This document shows positions 1 through 8,304 of a stretch of 64,000 nucleotides of DNA, in pieces. The DNA comes from Clostridioides difficile_A (GTDB lineage Bacteria; Bacillota; Clostridia; Peptostreptococcales; Peptostreptococcaceae). The translations under genes and the position numbers were made by a program. The stretch lies in NCBI GenBank assembly GCA_945909635.1, contig OX246690.1, forward strand, positions 930,001 through 994,000, written 5' to 3'. Numbering within the stretch: position 1 is the stretch's first letter; every line of letters starts with the position of its first letter. The notes beneath the pieces are model-generated. The model did no database searches and was not told the origin of the DNA. It saw nothing but the letters and a program-made list of their open reading frames with translations.

Positions 1-306
1 GACCCAGATGACCACACATATAAAGTGTTTGGAACAGATAAAGGTGCAAATTACAGTGCTTACTCTAATCCTGCCATAGATAAAATACTTCAAAAAGCAA
101 GAGAGACAGAAAATAAAGATGAAAAATTAAAATTATATAAACAATTCCAAGAAGAAATGACTAAAGATATGCCTTACACATTTATTGCTTATATAGATGC
201 AATCTATGTTGGAAAACCAAATATCAAAGGGCTAACACCTGATACAGTTCTAGGTCATCATGGTGTAGGTATATTCTGGAACATAGCTGATTGGACAATT
301 GAATAA
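1..306 (+). CDS. oppA: Oligopeptide ABC transporter substrate-binding protein, C-terminal part (partial)
   Basis: The window opens inside this gene; frame 1 is open from base 1 to the TAA at 304-306, giving about 101 residues. The sequence resembles the C-terminal lobe of family 5 (SBP_bac_5) peptide-binding lipoproteins: an Asp-rich DPDDH turn, a NYS-AYSNPAIDK segment and the closing GVGIFWNIADWTIE strand. Such proteins capture oligopeptides outside the membrane and pass them to OppBC, powered by OppD and OppF. oppD and oppF follow directly on the same strand, which supports the call. Signal peptide and lipobox lie outside the window, so substrate preference cannot be judged. The 74 bases to oppD contain no obvious terminator. 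Confidence 0.85.
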   Translation, partial: DPDDHTYKVFGTDKGANYSAYSNPAIDKILQKARETENKDEKLKLYKQFQEEMTKDMPYTFIAYIDAIYVGKPNIKGLTPDTVLGHHGVGIFWNIADWTIE

Positions 307-380
307 CATTTAAATTAATTAGAAACCTTAGGGATATAAATACATCCCTAGGGTTTGAATAGCATAGGGGTTGATGGTTT

Positions 381-1406
381 TTGGAACATTTATTGGAGGT
401 TAATAATCTATCTGTAAGTTTTAAAGTAGATGAAGGAGAAGTGCAGGCTGTAAGAAATGTATCTTTTAATCTAAAAAAAGGTGAAACACTTGCTATAGTT
501 GGAGAATCTGGTTGTGGGAAATCAGTATTATGTAAGAGTTTGATGAGGATACTCCCATATAATGGATATATTAAAAATGGAGAAATTTTATTTAAATCAA
601 ATGACTTGGTTAAAAACTCTGAAAAAGAGATGGAGTCTATCAGAGGGAAGAATATATCAATGATATTTCAAGACCCTATGACATCTCTTAATCCAACTAT
701 ATCAATAGGAAAGCAAATATCAGAAACTATAGTGATTCATCAAGGTATAAGTAAAAGTGAGGCTAAAAAAAGGGCTTTGGAACTTATTGAATTGGTTGGA
801 ATAGATAATCCAGAAAAAAGATTTAAACAATTTCCACATCATTTTTCTGGTGGAATGAGACAACGTATAGTAATAGCTATAGCACTTGCTTGTAATCCAG
901 AAGTATTGATTGCTGATGAACCTACAACAGCTCTAGATGTAACTATACAAGCTCAAATAATTGACCTAATAAAAGATTTACAAGATAAGATAGGTCTATC
1001 AATAATATTTATAACTCATGATTTAGGTGTAGTTGCAACTATAGCTAATAGAATAGCAGTCATGTATGCAGGAAAGATTGTAGAAATTGGAACAGTAGAA
1101 GATATATTTTATGACCCTAGGCATCCATATACTTGGGGTTTGCTAGGCTCATTACCTACTTTAGATTCACAGGATGATTATTTATATAATATACCTGGAA
1201 TGCCCCCAAACTTATTGAATCCTCCAAAAGGAGATGCATTTGCAGTAAGGAATAAAAATGCTCTTAAAATAGATTATGAAAAAGAACCACCAATGTTTAA
1301 AATTAATGATACACATAGTGCAGCAACTTGGTTATTGCATCCAGATGCACCTAAAGTAGATATACCAGTTAGAGTAAATTGTGGAAGGGTGATTTCTAAT
1401 GAATAG
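381..1406 (+). CDS. oppD: Oligopeptide ABC transporter ATP-binding protein OppD
   Basis: This is a 341-residue ABC ATPase. Walker A is GESGCGKS at residues 41-48, the signature SGGMRQR lies near 157, and Walker B is VLIADEPTTALD, followed by the ITHDLGVV switch histidine. The C-terminal 80 residues form the oligopeptide/dipeptide (oligo_HPY) extension typical of OppD. It is predicted to sit on the cytoplasmic face and energise peptide import with OppF. The start is a TTG at 381, with AGGGG about ten bases upstream; no ATG in this frame precedes it. The end overlaps oppF by eight bases, so the two are probably translationally coupled. Length is normal for the family. Confidence 0.93.
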   Translation: MEHLLEVNNLSVSFKVDEGEVQAVRNVSFNLKKGETLAIVGESGCGKSVLCKSLMRILPYNGYIKNGEILFKSNDLVKNSEKEMESIRGKNISMIFQDPMTSLNPTISIGKQISETIVIHQGISKSEAKKRALELIELVGIDNPEKRFKQFPHHFSGGMRQRIVIAIALACNPEVLIADEPTTALDVTIQAQIIDLIKDLQDKIGLSIIFITHDLGVVATIANRIAVMYAGKIVEIGTVEDIFYDPRHPYTWGLLGSLPTLDSQDDYLYNIPGMPPNLLNPPKGDAFAVRNKNALKIDYEKEPPMFKINDTHSAATWLLHPDAPKVDIPVRVNCGRVISNE

Positions 1407-2343
1407 AGAAAAAATACTAGAAATAAAAAACTTAAAACAATATTTTCATTTGGATAAAAGTACTACTGTAAAAGCTGTTGATGATATAAGTTTTGATATA
1501 TATAAAGGCGAGATATTTGGATTAGTAGGAGAGTCAGGTTCAGGAAAATCCACAACTGGCAAAACTATAATAAGATTACATGAATCTACTGGTGGAGAAG
1601 TAATTTACAAAGGAAATTGTATCTCAGATAAAAAAACGTATAAATTTATAAAAAAAGATGTAAATAAAAGCATGCAGATTATTTTTCAAGATTCTACTTC
1701 ATCATTAAATCCACGTATGACAATTGCAGATATAATTTCAGAACCACTAAAAATTCAAGGTGTCTGTAAAAATAAAACAGAGAGAATGAGTAAAGTATAT
1801 GAGATGTTAAATCTAGTTGGACTTGATAGAAGTTATGCAAATAAGTATCCTTCTGATTTTTCAGGTGGGCAAAGACAGCGTATTGGCATAGCACGAGCTC
1901 TTTCAGTAGACCCAGAATTTATAATAGCTGATGAACCTATAGCTTCTTTAGATGTATCTATACAAGCGCAAATTGTAAATTTATTTAAGAAATTACAACA
2001 AGAAAAGAATTTAACTTGTTTATTTATAGCTCATGATTTATCTATGGTGAGACATATTAGTGACCGTATAGGAGTTATGTATAATGGAAAATTAGTAGAA
2101 TTAGCAAGTTCAAATGAATTATATAATAATCCTATTCATCCATATACAAAATCTTTACTTTCTGCGATTCCTATTCCTGACCCTAAATATGCTAAGTCAA
2201 GAAATAGAGTAGAGTATAATTCTAATTTATGTGACTGTTTAAATGAGAAGTCATTGAGTTGGATTGAAGTTTCAGATGGTCATTTTGTATATTCTTCTAA
2301 ATCAGAGATAAATAAATATCAAGAAAATTTAAAAGTTGTTTAG
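1399..2343 (+). CDS. oppF: Oligopeptide ABC transporter ATP-binding protein OppF
   Basis: This 314-residue ABC ATPase is the usual partner of OppD. Walker A GESGSGKS is at residues 44-51, the signature SGGQRQR lies near 155, and Walker B is FIIADEPIASLD with the AHDLSMV switch histidine after it. A short oligo_HPY tail follows (NPIHPYTKSLLSAIP). The ATG overlaps the end of oppD. It is the last gene of the opp operon, and a strong terminator hairpin follows within 50 bases. The last 50 residues (Cys-Asn rich, ending in KYQENLKVV) are less like the family and probably a lineage-specific tail. Confidence 0.93.
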   Translation: MNREKILEIKNLKQYFHLDKSTTVKAVDDISFDIYKGEIFGLVGESGSGKSTTGKTIIRLHESTGGEVIYKGNCISDKKTYKFIKKDVNKSMQIIFQDSTSSLNPRMTIADIISEPLKIQGVCKNKTERMSKVYEMLNLVGLDRSYANKYPSDFSGGQRQRIGIARALSVDPEFIIADEPIASLDVSIQAQIVNLFKKLQQEKNLTCLFIAHDLSMVRHISDRIGVMYNGKLVELASSNELYNNPIHPYTKSLLSAIPIPDPKYAKSRNRVEYNSNLCDCLNEKSLSWIEVSDGHFVYSSKSEINKYQENLKVV

Positions 2344-2389
2344 TGTAAAGTCACTCTAAGTAATGACTAGTTGTTTTAACTGTGAATTA

Positions 2390-2440
2390 AAAGCCTGTTT
2401 TTGGATAAATTTTAAAACCATTCCAAAAATAGGTTTTTTT
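2390..2440 (+). terminator. Intrinsic terminator of the opp operon
   Basis: An inverted repeat CCTGTTTTTGGA / TCCAAAAATAGG (one G-T wobble) is separated by about 16 bases and followed by TTTTTTT. It lies 47 bases after the oppF stop. Confidence 0.8.
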
Positions 2441-2555
2441 ATTCCCATTTTTCAAATATAATAAAATTAAAAACAACAAAAATATATTATTCATAAGATA
2501 AAATAAAATTTAAGAATAGATTAATAAGAGATTACAAATGTGGGGGGAGGTTGTA

Positions 2556-5030
2556 ATGATATATAAGAAAGATAAAGTAATGGAAGTTTTAAAAGCATTA
2601 TATAGGGAAAATGGAAAAGGAATTACAGCTAATCGATTATCAGAAAAAACTGGAATTGCAAGAAACAATATAAGTACATATTTGAACCAATTGTTCAATG
2701 AAGGTATGGTTACAAAGATAAAAGGAAAACCAGTATATTATGTTCCTGCAAATGTTAGTATTAATGAAGAAGAGTTGCTTGATATAGAAAAAGAAATAAA
2801 AATAGAAACTAAAATAAAAAAAGATAGTTTTGAAACTTTAATAGGTAAAACGCAAAGTTTAAGACCTATAATAGAAAAATGTAAAGTTGCAATGCTCTAT
2901 CCTACAAATGGACTCCATACCATTATCTATGGAGAAACAGGAGTAGGAAAAAGTATGATTGCTAGGTACATGTATGATTATTCTATAGATAGTGGAATTA
3001 GAGAAGATAAAGCACCCTTTATAACATTTAACTGTGCAGATTATGCAAATAACCCACAATTACTTATGGGACATGTTTTTGGAGTGGAACAAGGTGCTTA
3101 CACAGGAGCAGAATCTTCAAGAAAGGGACTTTTAGAAATTGCAAATGGAGGGATATTATTTTTAGATGAAATTCATAGATTACCAGCAGAAGGTCAAGAG
3201 ATGTTGTTTACTTTTATAGATAAGGGAACATTTAAAAGGTTAGGAGATGCAACTAAGGAAAGAGAGTCCGAGGTATTAATAATATGTGCTACTACAGAAA
3301 ATCCAACATCAACACTGTTAGATACATTTAATAGAAGAATACCTATGAAAATAGAAATACCTTCATTGAGAAATAGAACCATGATTGAAAGAATGGAATT
3401 AGTTAAAAACTTTTTTAAGCAAGAATCAAAAAGTATTTCTATTTCTATAAAAGTACATAGGGAAATAATTAAATCATTACTACTTTATGATTGTAAAAAT
3501 AATGTAGGTCAACTTCAAAATGATATAAAGTTAGCTGTTGCAAATGGATACTTAAGATATAAAATAAACAATAAAGAACCAATTTATATAGAGAAAAAAT
3601 ACTTTGATAAGTCGATAAATGAAGTGAATGATGATTATAGAGATAAGTCTATTAAAGCAGATGAAGTTATAACACATGGAATAGAATTCTTTTTATTTAC
3701 ACCATTTGGGGAAGAAGAAATTATTAACTATAATATGAACATTATTAATACAGTAAATTCCAATCTTAATGAGTCTGTAGAAATGAATATAGCAGATAAC
3801 TCATTATTTAATGATGTTAAGTTTAAAAATATGTGTAAAGTAATAAGACAAATTATTAAGGAAGATGAAGAAATAAATATAAACGAATCGATATTTAGGT
3901 CAATGGCAATATACATAAAAAATGTATTAGATAAAAATAATTCTACAAACAATATAGACTTAAATCAAATTAGAAGAAATAATAGAAGTGAATTTAGGAC
4001 AGCCTTGAAAATAGTTGGAATAATTGAGAATGAATTTGATTTATTTTTATCTATAGAAACTGTAGCATATATTACATTATTTATAGTACAAGCTAAAAAA
4101 GATGAACAAAATAAAATAATGAATAACTTTAATATCATAGTTACAATGCATGGGGAAACCACCGCAAGTAGTATGGTGAAAGCAGTTAGTGATATTATTG
4201 GAGAATGTAATGCTATTTCATTTGATATGAAGTTGGATAAAAGTTATGAAAGAGTAATTATAGATTTTAAAAGATTGATTAATAACATAGACAATAAAGA
4301 TATACTACTATTTACAGATATGGGCTCATTAAATTCTTTTGATGAAATTATAAAAAATGAAAAAAAGTGTGATGTAAGAGTAGTTCCTATGGTGACCACA
4401 TTAACTGTGTTAGAAGCAGTTCAAAAAGCTAACATGGGGCTATCATTAAATGATGTATATAATTCCATTGTCAATACAAGAAAGTACTATTTTGGAGCTA
4501 ATGAAATTCAAAATAAAGAAAACTTATCTAAAACAATTATTATAGCATCGCATGTTTCAGAAGGTGTAGATAACAAGACAAGAAAAATACTAGAAGAAAA
4601 AATGAATAGGTATTTAGATGGAATAGATATTATATCTGTACCATATAAAACAGAAAAAGATTTAAGTTTAAATATTGCAAAACTAAAAGAAAGCAGTAAT
4701 GTTGTAGCATTAATCAATGAACAAAGAATTAATGTTAAAGGGATTGACTATGTCAGCAAAAAAGATATAGATAAAGATGAAAATATAAATAAATTAAAAA
4801 ATATTATAAAGATAAGTATTGGTTATGATGATGTAGTTGAAGGACTAAGAACATCTTTAAAAAATTCTAATTATAATAGAATATTTAAGGATATAAAATC
4901 TGTGTCTGATGAGCTATTTTTGATATTTAATGTAGAAAAAAAATATGACAAAGTAATTGGGCTTATGATGCATTTGGCTTTCATGGTAGATGGATTAATT
5001 GGAAATACTAGAGCAATTGAACAGCTTGAT
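2556..5030 (+). CDS. levR: LevR-type sigma-54-dependent PTS regulator, 5' exon (interrupted by IStron)
   Basis: A transcription activator of the LevR/ManR type that works with RNA polymerase sigma-54 and is tuned by PTS phosphorylation. ATG 2556 is preferred over the in-frame ATG at 2538 because GGGGGAGG lies between them. Domains: N-terminal winged helix (about 1-65); AAA+ domain with Walker A GETGVGKS (126-133), the sigma-54-contacting loop GAYTGA (180-185, normally GAFTGA) and Walker B ILFLDE near 200; PRD1; an EIIA-Man-like domain with TMHGE histidine near 532; an EIIB-like stretch; and PRD2 with histidine in MMHLAFMVDGLI near 805. Unspliced, translation stops at a TAA directly after 5030. 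Exon 2 at 6889-7023 completes PRD2, for a total of 869 residues. Its likely target is the PTS operon behind the sigma-54 promoter at 7187. Confidence 0.88.
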
Positions 5031-5650
5031 TAAAAAATAGCTACGCACACTTGTGACTTTAGTCGTGAGTTAGTAGCTAAAATAGTCAGCATATAGGGAA
5101 ACTTATATGTAGAGATAGGATAGAACCTATCCAATACTACTTGAATTGCTGGAAACCCCTAAAGCTAACCAAACTAAAACATAAGGATGAAATAAACCTA
5201 AGTGTGAAAGTTACGAAAGTAGAAAAAATTGGTTAGATGGTATAAGGTTAAACCCTAAGTACTTTAAAATGGGCAATCAGCAGGTAAGCTCCAAATAGGA
5301 GAAACTTCAACGACTATTCCTCCTGAGGGAAGTACACTACAAGTTATCGGTAGTGGAAGTGGGTAGACCTTAACGGATAATGCTGAAGGATAAGATATAG
5401 TCTGTGCTTACATGAAAGTGTAAGAAGTTCATAAGAGAACTGCATAGGTAGTAGCGAACTTATGTGAACGACAACCTCAAAAATGATAAAAGTTAGGACT
5501 TACGGTTCTTACATATGTTATTTAGAAATAAATATAAAACCTTCGAAATAATTGTTTTAGATAATTACGTTTGTTAATATTATAATGAGTGATGAAAAAT
5601 AGAAGTTACTCGGATATGTATATTAATAATCATAAAAAGCAATTAAAGTG
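5031..5650 (+). ncRNA. Predicted group I intron ribozyme portion of the IStron
   Basis: A long stretch without coding capacity links the 5' splice site (T5030/T5031) to tnpB. It is richer in G+C and in short complementary blocks than the surrounding DNA. The outer 5' hairpin pairs TAGCTAC (5038-5044) with GTAGCTA around 5073-5079. In this family the intron folds with sequences at the far 3' end and splices after the terminal G, removing the whole element. Exact joining of the levR frame (5030 to 6889) supports splicing here. Activity cannot be shown from sequence alone. Confidence 0.7.
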
Positions 5651-6788
5651 AGGTGATAGTAGTGAAAAAAGCATATAAGTTTAGAATGTATCCAAATAAA
5701 AAACAGCAAGAGTTAATTAACAAAACTTTTGGATGTTGTAGATTTGTATATAATAAATATCTTGCTAAAAAAATAGAAGTTTATGAAAATAATAAAGAAA
5801 CTTTTACTTATAAACAGTGCAGTTCTGATTTGACCAATTTAAAAAGAGAATTAGAGTGGCTTAAAGAACCTGACAAATTTTCACTACAAAATACCTTAAA
5901 AGATTTAGAAAACGCATATAAAAAATTCTTTAAAGAAAATACAGGATTTCCTAAATTTAAATCAAAGAAAACTAATAGATTTTCATATAGAACAAACTTT
6001 ACAAATGGAAATATTATGTACTGTAGTCAATATATAAAATTACCTAAACTTGGTATGGTTAAAGTAAGGGATAAACAAATACCTCAAGGAAGAATACTTA
6101 ATGCTACTATATCCAAAGAGCCAAGTGGAAAATATTATGTATCATTATGTTGTACTGATATAGATATTAAAGCATTTGAAAATACTAATAATCAGATAGG
6201 TTTAGATTTAGGAATTAAAGAATTTTGTATCTCAAGTTGTGGAGACTTTATAGAAAATCCTAAGTATCTTAAGAAGTCATTAAATAGACTTGCTAAATTA
6301 CAAAGAAAACTATCGAGAAAAACAATTGGTAGTTTAAATAGAAATAAAGCAAGATTAAAAGTTGCAAGACTTCAAGAACATATAGCTAATCAAAGGAAGG
6401 ATTTTCTACAAAAACTATCTACTAAATTAATACGAGAGAATGATATTATTTGCATAGAGGATTTACAAGTAAAGAATATGACTAGAAATAGTAAACTATC
6501 TCGCTTAATTTCTGATGTGTCATGGTCAGAATTTGTTCGTCAATTAGAATATAAGGCTAATTGGTATGGTAGACAAATTGTAAGGGTAGGTAAATTCTTT
6601 GCAAGTTCACAAATATGCAATAAATGTGGGTACAAAAACGAGGAAATGAAGAATTTAAGTATAAGAGAATGGATTTGTCCTTGTTGTAATGTAACTCATG
6701 ATAGAGATATAAATGCAAGTATAAATATACTAAAAGAAGGACTAAGACTAATAACAGTTTAAAATAAATAACTTATGTAAGAACCGTA
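5501..6788 (+). repeat. Long-range 24-nt inverted repeat bracketing tnpB
   Basis: Bases 5501-5524 and 6765-6788 are reverse complements at 23 of 24 positions. The right arm starts two bases after the tnpB stop codon. In RNA this would form a helix that loops out the whole tnpB reading frame and brings the 5' intron domain next to the 3' end of the element. Confidence 0.8.
5662..6762 (+). CDS. tnpB: TnpB RNA-guided endonuclease of the IStron (IS605 OrfB family)
   Basis: A 366-residue TnpB. The start chosen is GTG 5662, giving the usual N-terminus MKKAYKFRMYP and a good GAGGTG site six bases upstream; an in-frame GTG at 5653 would overlap that site. The RuvC residues are all present: D182 in GLDLG, E266 in CIEDL and D349 in DRDINA. 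A four-cysteine zinc finger (CNKCG ... CPCC) lies between the last two. TnpB proteins are reprogrammable nucleases guided by an omega-RNA made from the element's right end, and they cut targets next to the element's TAM, here expected to be TTGAT. The gene appears intact and potentially active. Its stop lies two bases before a long-range intron helix. Confidence 0.92.
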   Translation: MKKAYKFRMYPNKKQQELINKTFGCCRFVYNKYLAKKIEVYENNKETFTYKQCSSDLTNLKRELEWLKEPDKFSLQNTLKDLENAYKKFFKENTGFPKFKSKKTNRFSYRTNFTNGNIMYCSQYIKLPKLGMVKVRDKQIPQGRILNATISKEPSGKYYVSLCCTDIDIKAFENTNNQIGLDLGIKEFCISSCGDFIENPKYLKKSLNRLAKLQRKLSRKTIGSLNRNKARLKVARLQEHIANQRKDFLQKLSTKLIRENDIICIEDLQVKNMTRNSKLSRLISDVSWSEFVRQLEYKANWYGRQIVRVGKFFASSQICNKCGYKNEEMKNLSIREWICPCCNVTHDRDINASINILKEGLRLITV

Positions 6789-6908
6789 GGAACTACGGGG
6801 ATAGCCTGTGGAGAATTGGTAAGACATATTTCAGTATGCAAGATTCTATGAAACAGGAACCCTGTGACTTTAGTCATGGGAGGTTCAGAAAGAAAAAGCA
6901 CTTAATTG
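6789..6908 (+). ncRNA. Predicted omega-RNA (TnpB guide RNA) with guide in the 3' exon
   Basis: In IS605-family and IStron elements the guide RNA scaffold is the 3' untranslated end of the element, and the guide is the host sequence beyond it. Here the scaffold would end with the hairpin around CCCTGTGACTTTAGTC-ATGGG and GGTTCAG (to 6888). The guide would be about 16-20 bases from 6889, starting AAAGAAAAAGCACTTA. The 5' limit is a guess. This is inference from the family, not a visible transcript. Confidence 0.5.
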
Positions 6909-7023
6909 TGATAAGGACTTAAGTAAAATAAAAAATATATTATCTCAATTAGATAAAAAATATAATATAGAAATTAATAAAAAAGAATGTTATCAAATAT
7001 TATTAATATTAGAATATGTATAA
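6889..7023 (+). CDS. levR: LevR-type regulator, 3' exon (PRD2 C-terminus)
   Basis: Directly after the IStron an open frame of 44 codons ends at TAA 7021-7023. It encodes KEKALNCDKDLSKIKNI and a closing KKECYQILLILEYV, the usual last helices of a PRD domain. Joined to codon GAT 5028-5030 it gives an uninterrupted protein of 869 residues with a natural C-terminus. There is no start codon or ribosome site of its own. The exon is therefore expressed only if the intron is spliced, or in cells where the element has excised. Confidence 0.85.
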   Translation, partial: KEKALNCDKDLSKIKNILSQLDKKYNIEINKKECYQILLILEYV

Positions 7024-7028
7024 ATAAT

Positions 7029-7075
7029 AAAAAAGATTACCAATAAGTATAAAAACCTATTTGGTAGTCTTTTTT
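7029..7075 (+). terminator. Intrinsic terminator after levR
   Basis: AAAGATTACCAATA and TATTTGGTAGTCTTT form a stem around a loop of about 13 bases, followed by a T-rich run. It closes levR and separates it from the sigma-54 operon. Confidence 0.75.
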
Positions 7076-7095
7076 AGTCTAAAATGACATTAATA

Positions 7096-7180
7096 TTAGA
7101 CACATACAAGTAAATTTAGACAAAGTATCTGAGTATTGGCAATAAATATGATTGAAATAATCGCATTTAGAAGTGTCTAA
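7096..7180 (+). promoter_or_regulatory. Candidate upstream activating sites for the LevR-type regulator
   Basis: TTAGACAC (7096-7103) and its exact reverse complement GTGTCTAA (7173-7180) flank a further TTAGACA (7116-7122). They lie just upstream of the sigma-54 promoter, where an enhancer-binding activator would bind. No binding motif for this regulator is known to me; assignment is by position and symmetry. Confidence 0.5.
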
Positions 7181-7186
7181 AAAAAC

Positions 7187-7201
7187 TGGCACAATACTTG
7201 C
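7187..7201 (+). promoter_or_regulatory. Sigma-54 (-24/-12) promoter of the PTS operon
   Basis: TGGCAC (7187-7192), five bases, TTGC (7198-7201) followed by T. This is a perfect match to the sigma-54 consensus TGGCAC-N5-TTGCW. It lies 60 bases before the ATG of the first operon gene and just after a gene for a sigma-54 activator. Confidence 0.92.
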
Positions 7202-7260
7202 TTTGTATTATTTATAAATAATATAAAGAATTAAAATTTAAATAAAAAGGAGTAAATAAT

Positions 7261-7890
7261 ATGCAGGAGAAAATATTAAGAGATAAAAAGGCAAATGACC
7301 CATGGGCAAGAATGACTACAAGAAACGGATTTAGTGCAGATGAAATAATATCATCATTTCAAAAGGCTATAAGAAGAAATATGGTAGAAGAAGCATGTGA
7401 ATTTGCTTATGAACTATATATATCATCACCAGAATTAGAAGATAAGTTGTGGAGAAGAATACTTACAATATCAGTTGAGGATATAGGAATGGGAGACCCA
7501 TCAGCTATAATAATCATAAATAATTTAAATCAAGTAAGAAAGGAATATTCATATGCAGATGGAGATAGACCTTTATTTTTCATACATGCAATAAGATATC
7601 TTTGTGCATGTGAAAAAGATAGATCAAGTGACTTATTAAAAAATATAATTATAAAAGGATTTGCAATGGGTAAAGTCCCAGAAATTATGGATGTGGCACT
7701 TGATAAACATACATATAGAGGATTAGAAATGGGAAGAGATTCATTCCACTTCTTAAATGAAGCTAGCATAGTAATACCAGAAAAAAAGGTAGATAATGAT
7801 TATAAAGAAAGATACTTAAAAATATTAGAAGAATATAAGCCAGAAGAAGCTATAGATACAGCTTTTAAATTTAATCACTGGCAGTACTAA
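7261..7890 (+). CDS. MgsA/RarA C-terminal-like protein, first gene of the PTS operon
   Basis: A 209-residue soluble protein, ATG with AAGGAG about nine bases upstream. It resembles the C-terminal part of MgsA/RarA-type AAA+ ATPases: FQKAIRRNMVEEACEFAYELY, then the hallmark RRILTISVEDIGMGDPSA and an HAIRYLCACEKDRSSD helix. It lacks any ATPase domain, Walker A or Walker B. It is the first gene behind the sigma-54 promoter, 70 bases before PTS IIB. In MgsA this domain mediates oligomerisation and DNA-clamp contacts, but as a free-standing protein in a sugar operon its role is unknown. The name is a family resemblance only. Confidence 0.7.
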   Translation: MQEKILRDKKANDPWARMTTRNGFSADEIISSFQKAIRRNMVEEACEFAYELYISSPELEDKLWRRILTISVEDIGMGDPSAIIIINNLNQVRKEYSYADGDRPLFFIHAIRYLCACEKDRSSDLLKNIIIKGFAMGKVPEIMDVALDKHTYRGLEMGRDSFHFLNEASIVIPEKKVDNDYKERYLKILEEYKPEEAIDTAFKFNHWQY

Positions 7891-7960
7891 GAATTAAAGC
7901 AAGAATTAAAGTATAAAACTATAAAATAAAAGAAATTAAATATTGCAGGAGGAATTTATT

Positions 7961-8287
7961 ATGAATATTTTATTAGTATGTGCAAATGGAGCTTCAACAG
8001 GAGTACTCGTAGAAAAAATGAAAAGTTTTTGCAGTGAGCATGTAAATCTAAAAACAAAAACTATAAATATAGATGCAACATCATTTGAAAATTTAAAATC
8101 GTATATTCAAGTTAATGATATAGATGTAGTTCTTGTAGCTCCTCAAATTAGATTTAAGGAGGAGGATGTAGTTGAAGCTTGTAAAAATTATAAAATAGTA
8201 GTTGGTGTAATAGATACTAAACATTATGGTCGTATGGATGCCCCTTCTGTTATGAAGTCGGCAATCGAGCTATATAAAAATAGATAA
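7961..8287 (+). CDS. PTS lactose/cellobiose-type IIB component
   Basis: A 108-residue cytoplasmic phosphocarrier. ATG 7961 has AGGAGG nine bases before it and gives the normal start MNILLVCANGAST; a TTG further up would swallow the ribosome site. The active cysteine is C7 in VCANGAST, followed by the P-loop typical of lactose/cellobiose IIB. It takes phosphate from IIA and gives it to the sugar carried by IIC. IIC follows 17 bases later and IIA after that, so the three proteins form one complete enzyme II. Substrate cannot be read from IIB alone. Confidence 0.9.
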   Translation: MNILLVCANGASTGVLVEKMKSFCSEHVNLKTKTINIDATSFENLKSYIQVNDIDVVLVAPQIRFKEEDVVEACKNYKIVVGVIDTKHYGRMDAPSVMKSAIELYKNR

Positions 8288-8304
8288 TTAGGGAGAGGAT
8301 AAAC

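Larger units (their letters stand above)
5031..6888 (+). mobile_element. IStron (CdISt1 family): group I intron plus IS605-type tnpB
   Basis: This 1,858-bp element sits directly after TTGAT (5026-5030), the insertion target known for C. difficile IStrons. It begins TAAAAAATAGCTACGC and ends GGGAGGTTCAG, with the terminal G expected of a group I intron. Both ends share TGTGACTTTAGTC within small hairpins (5053-5065 and 6863-6875), matching IS605-type terminal structures. The first 600 bases are non-coding and comparatively GC-rich and structured, as expected of a group I ribozyme. The rest encodes TnpB. No tnpA-type transposase gene is present, so transposition would need one in trans. The ribozyme core (P3-P8) was not folded base by base, so that part rests on family knowledge. 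Confidence 0.9.

Noticed and set aside
2538..2555. Upstream ATG of the LevR-type regulator
   Set aside because: The strong GGGGGAGG lies between 2538 and ATG 2556, so the first six codons would span the ribosome site.
5034..5650. levR truncated as an ordinary pseudogene by an insertion
   Set aside because: Target site, terminal G and exact in-frame exon joining point to a splicing IStron, so loss of function should not be assumed.
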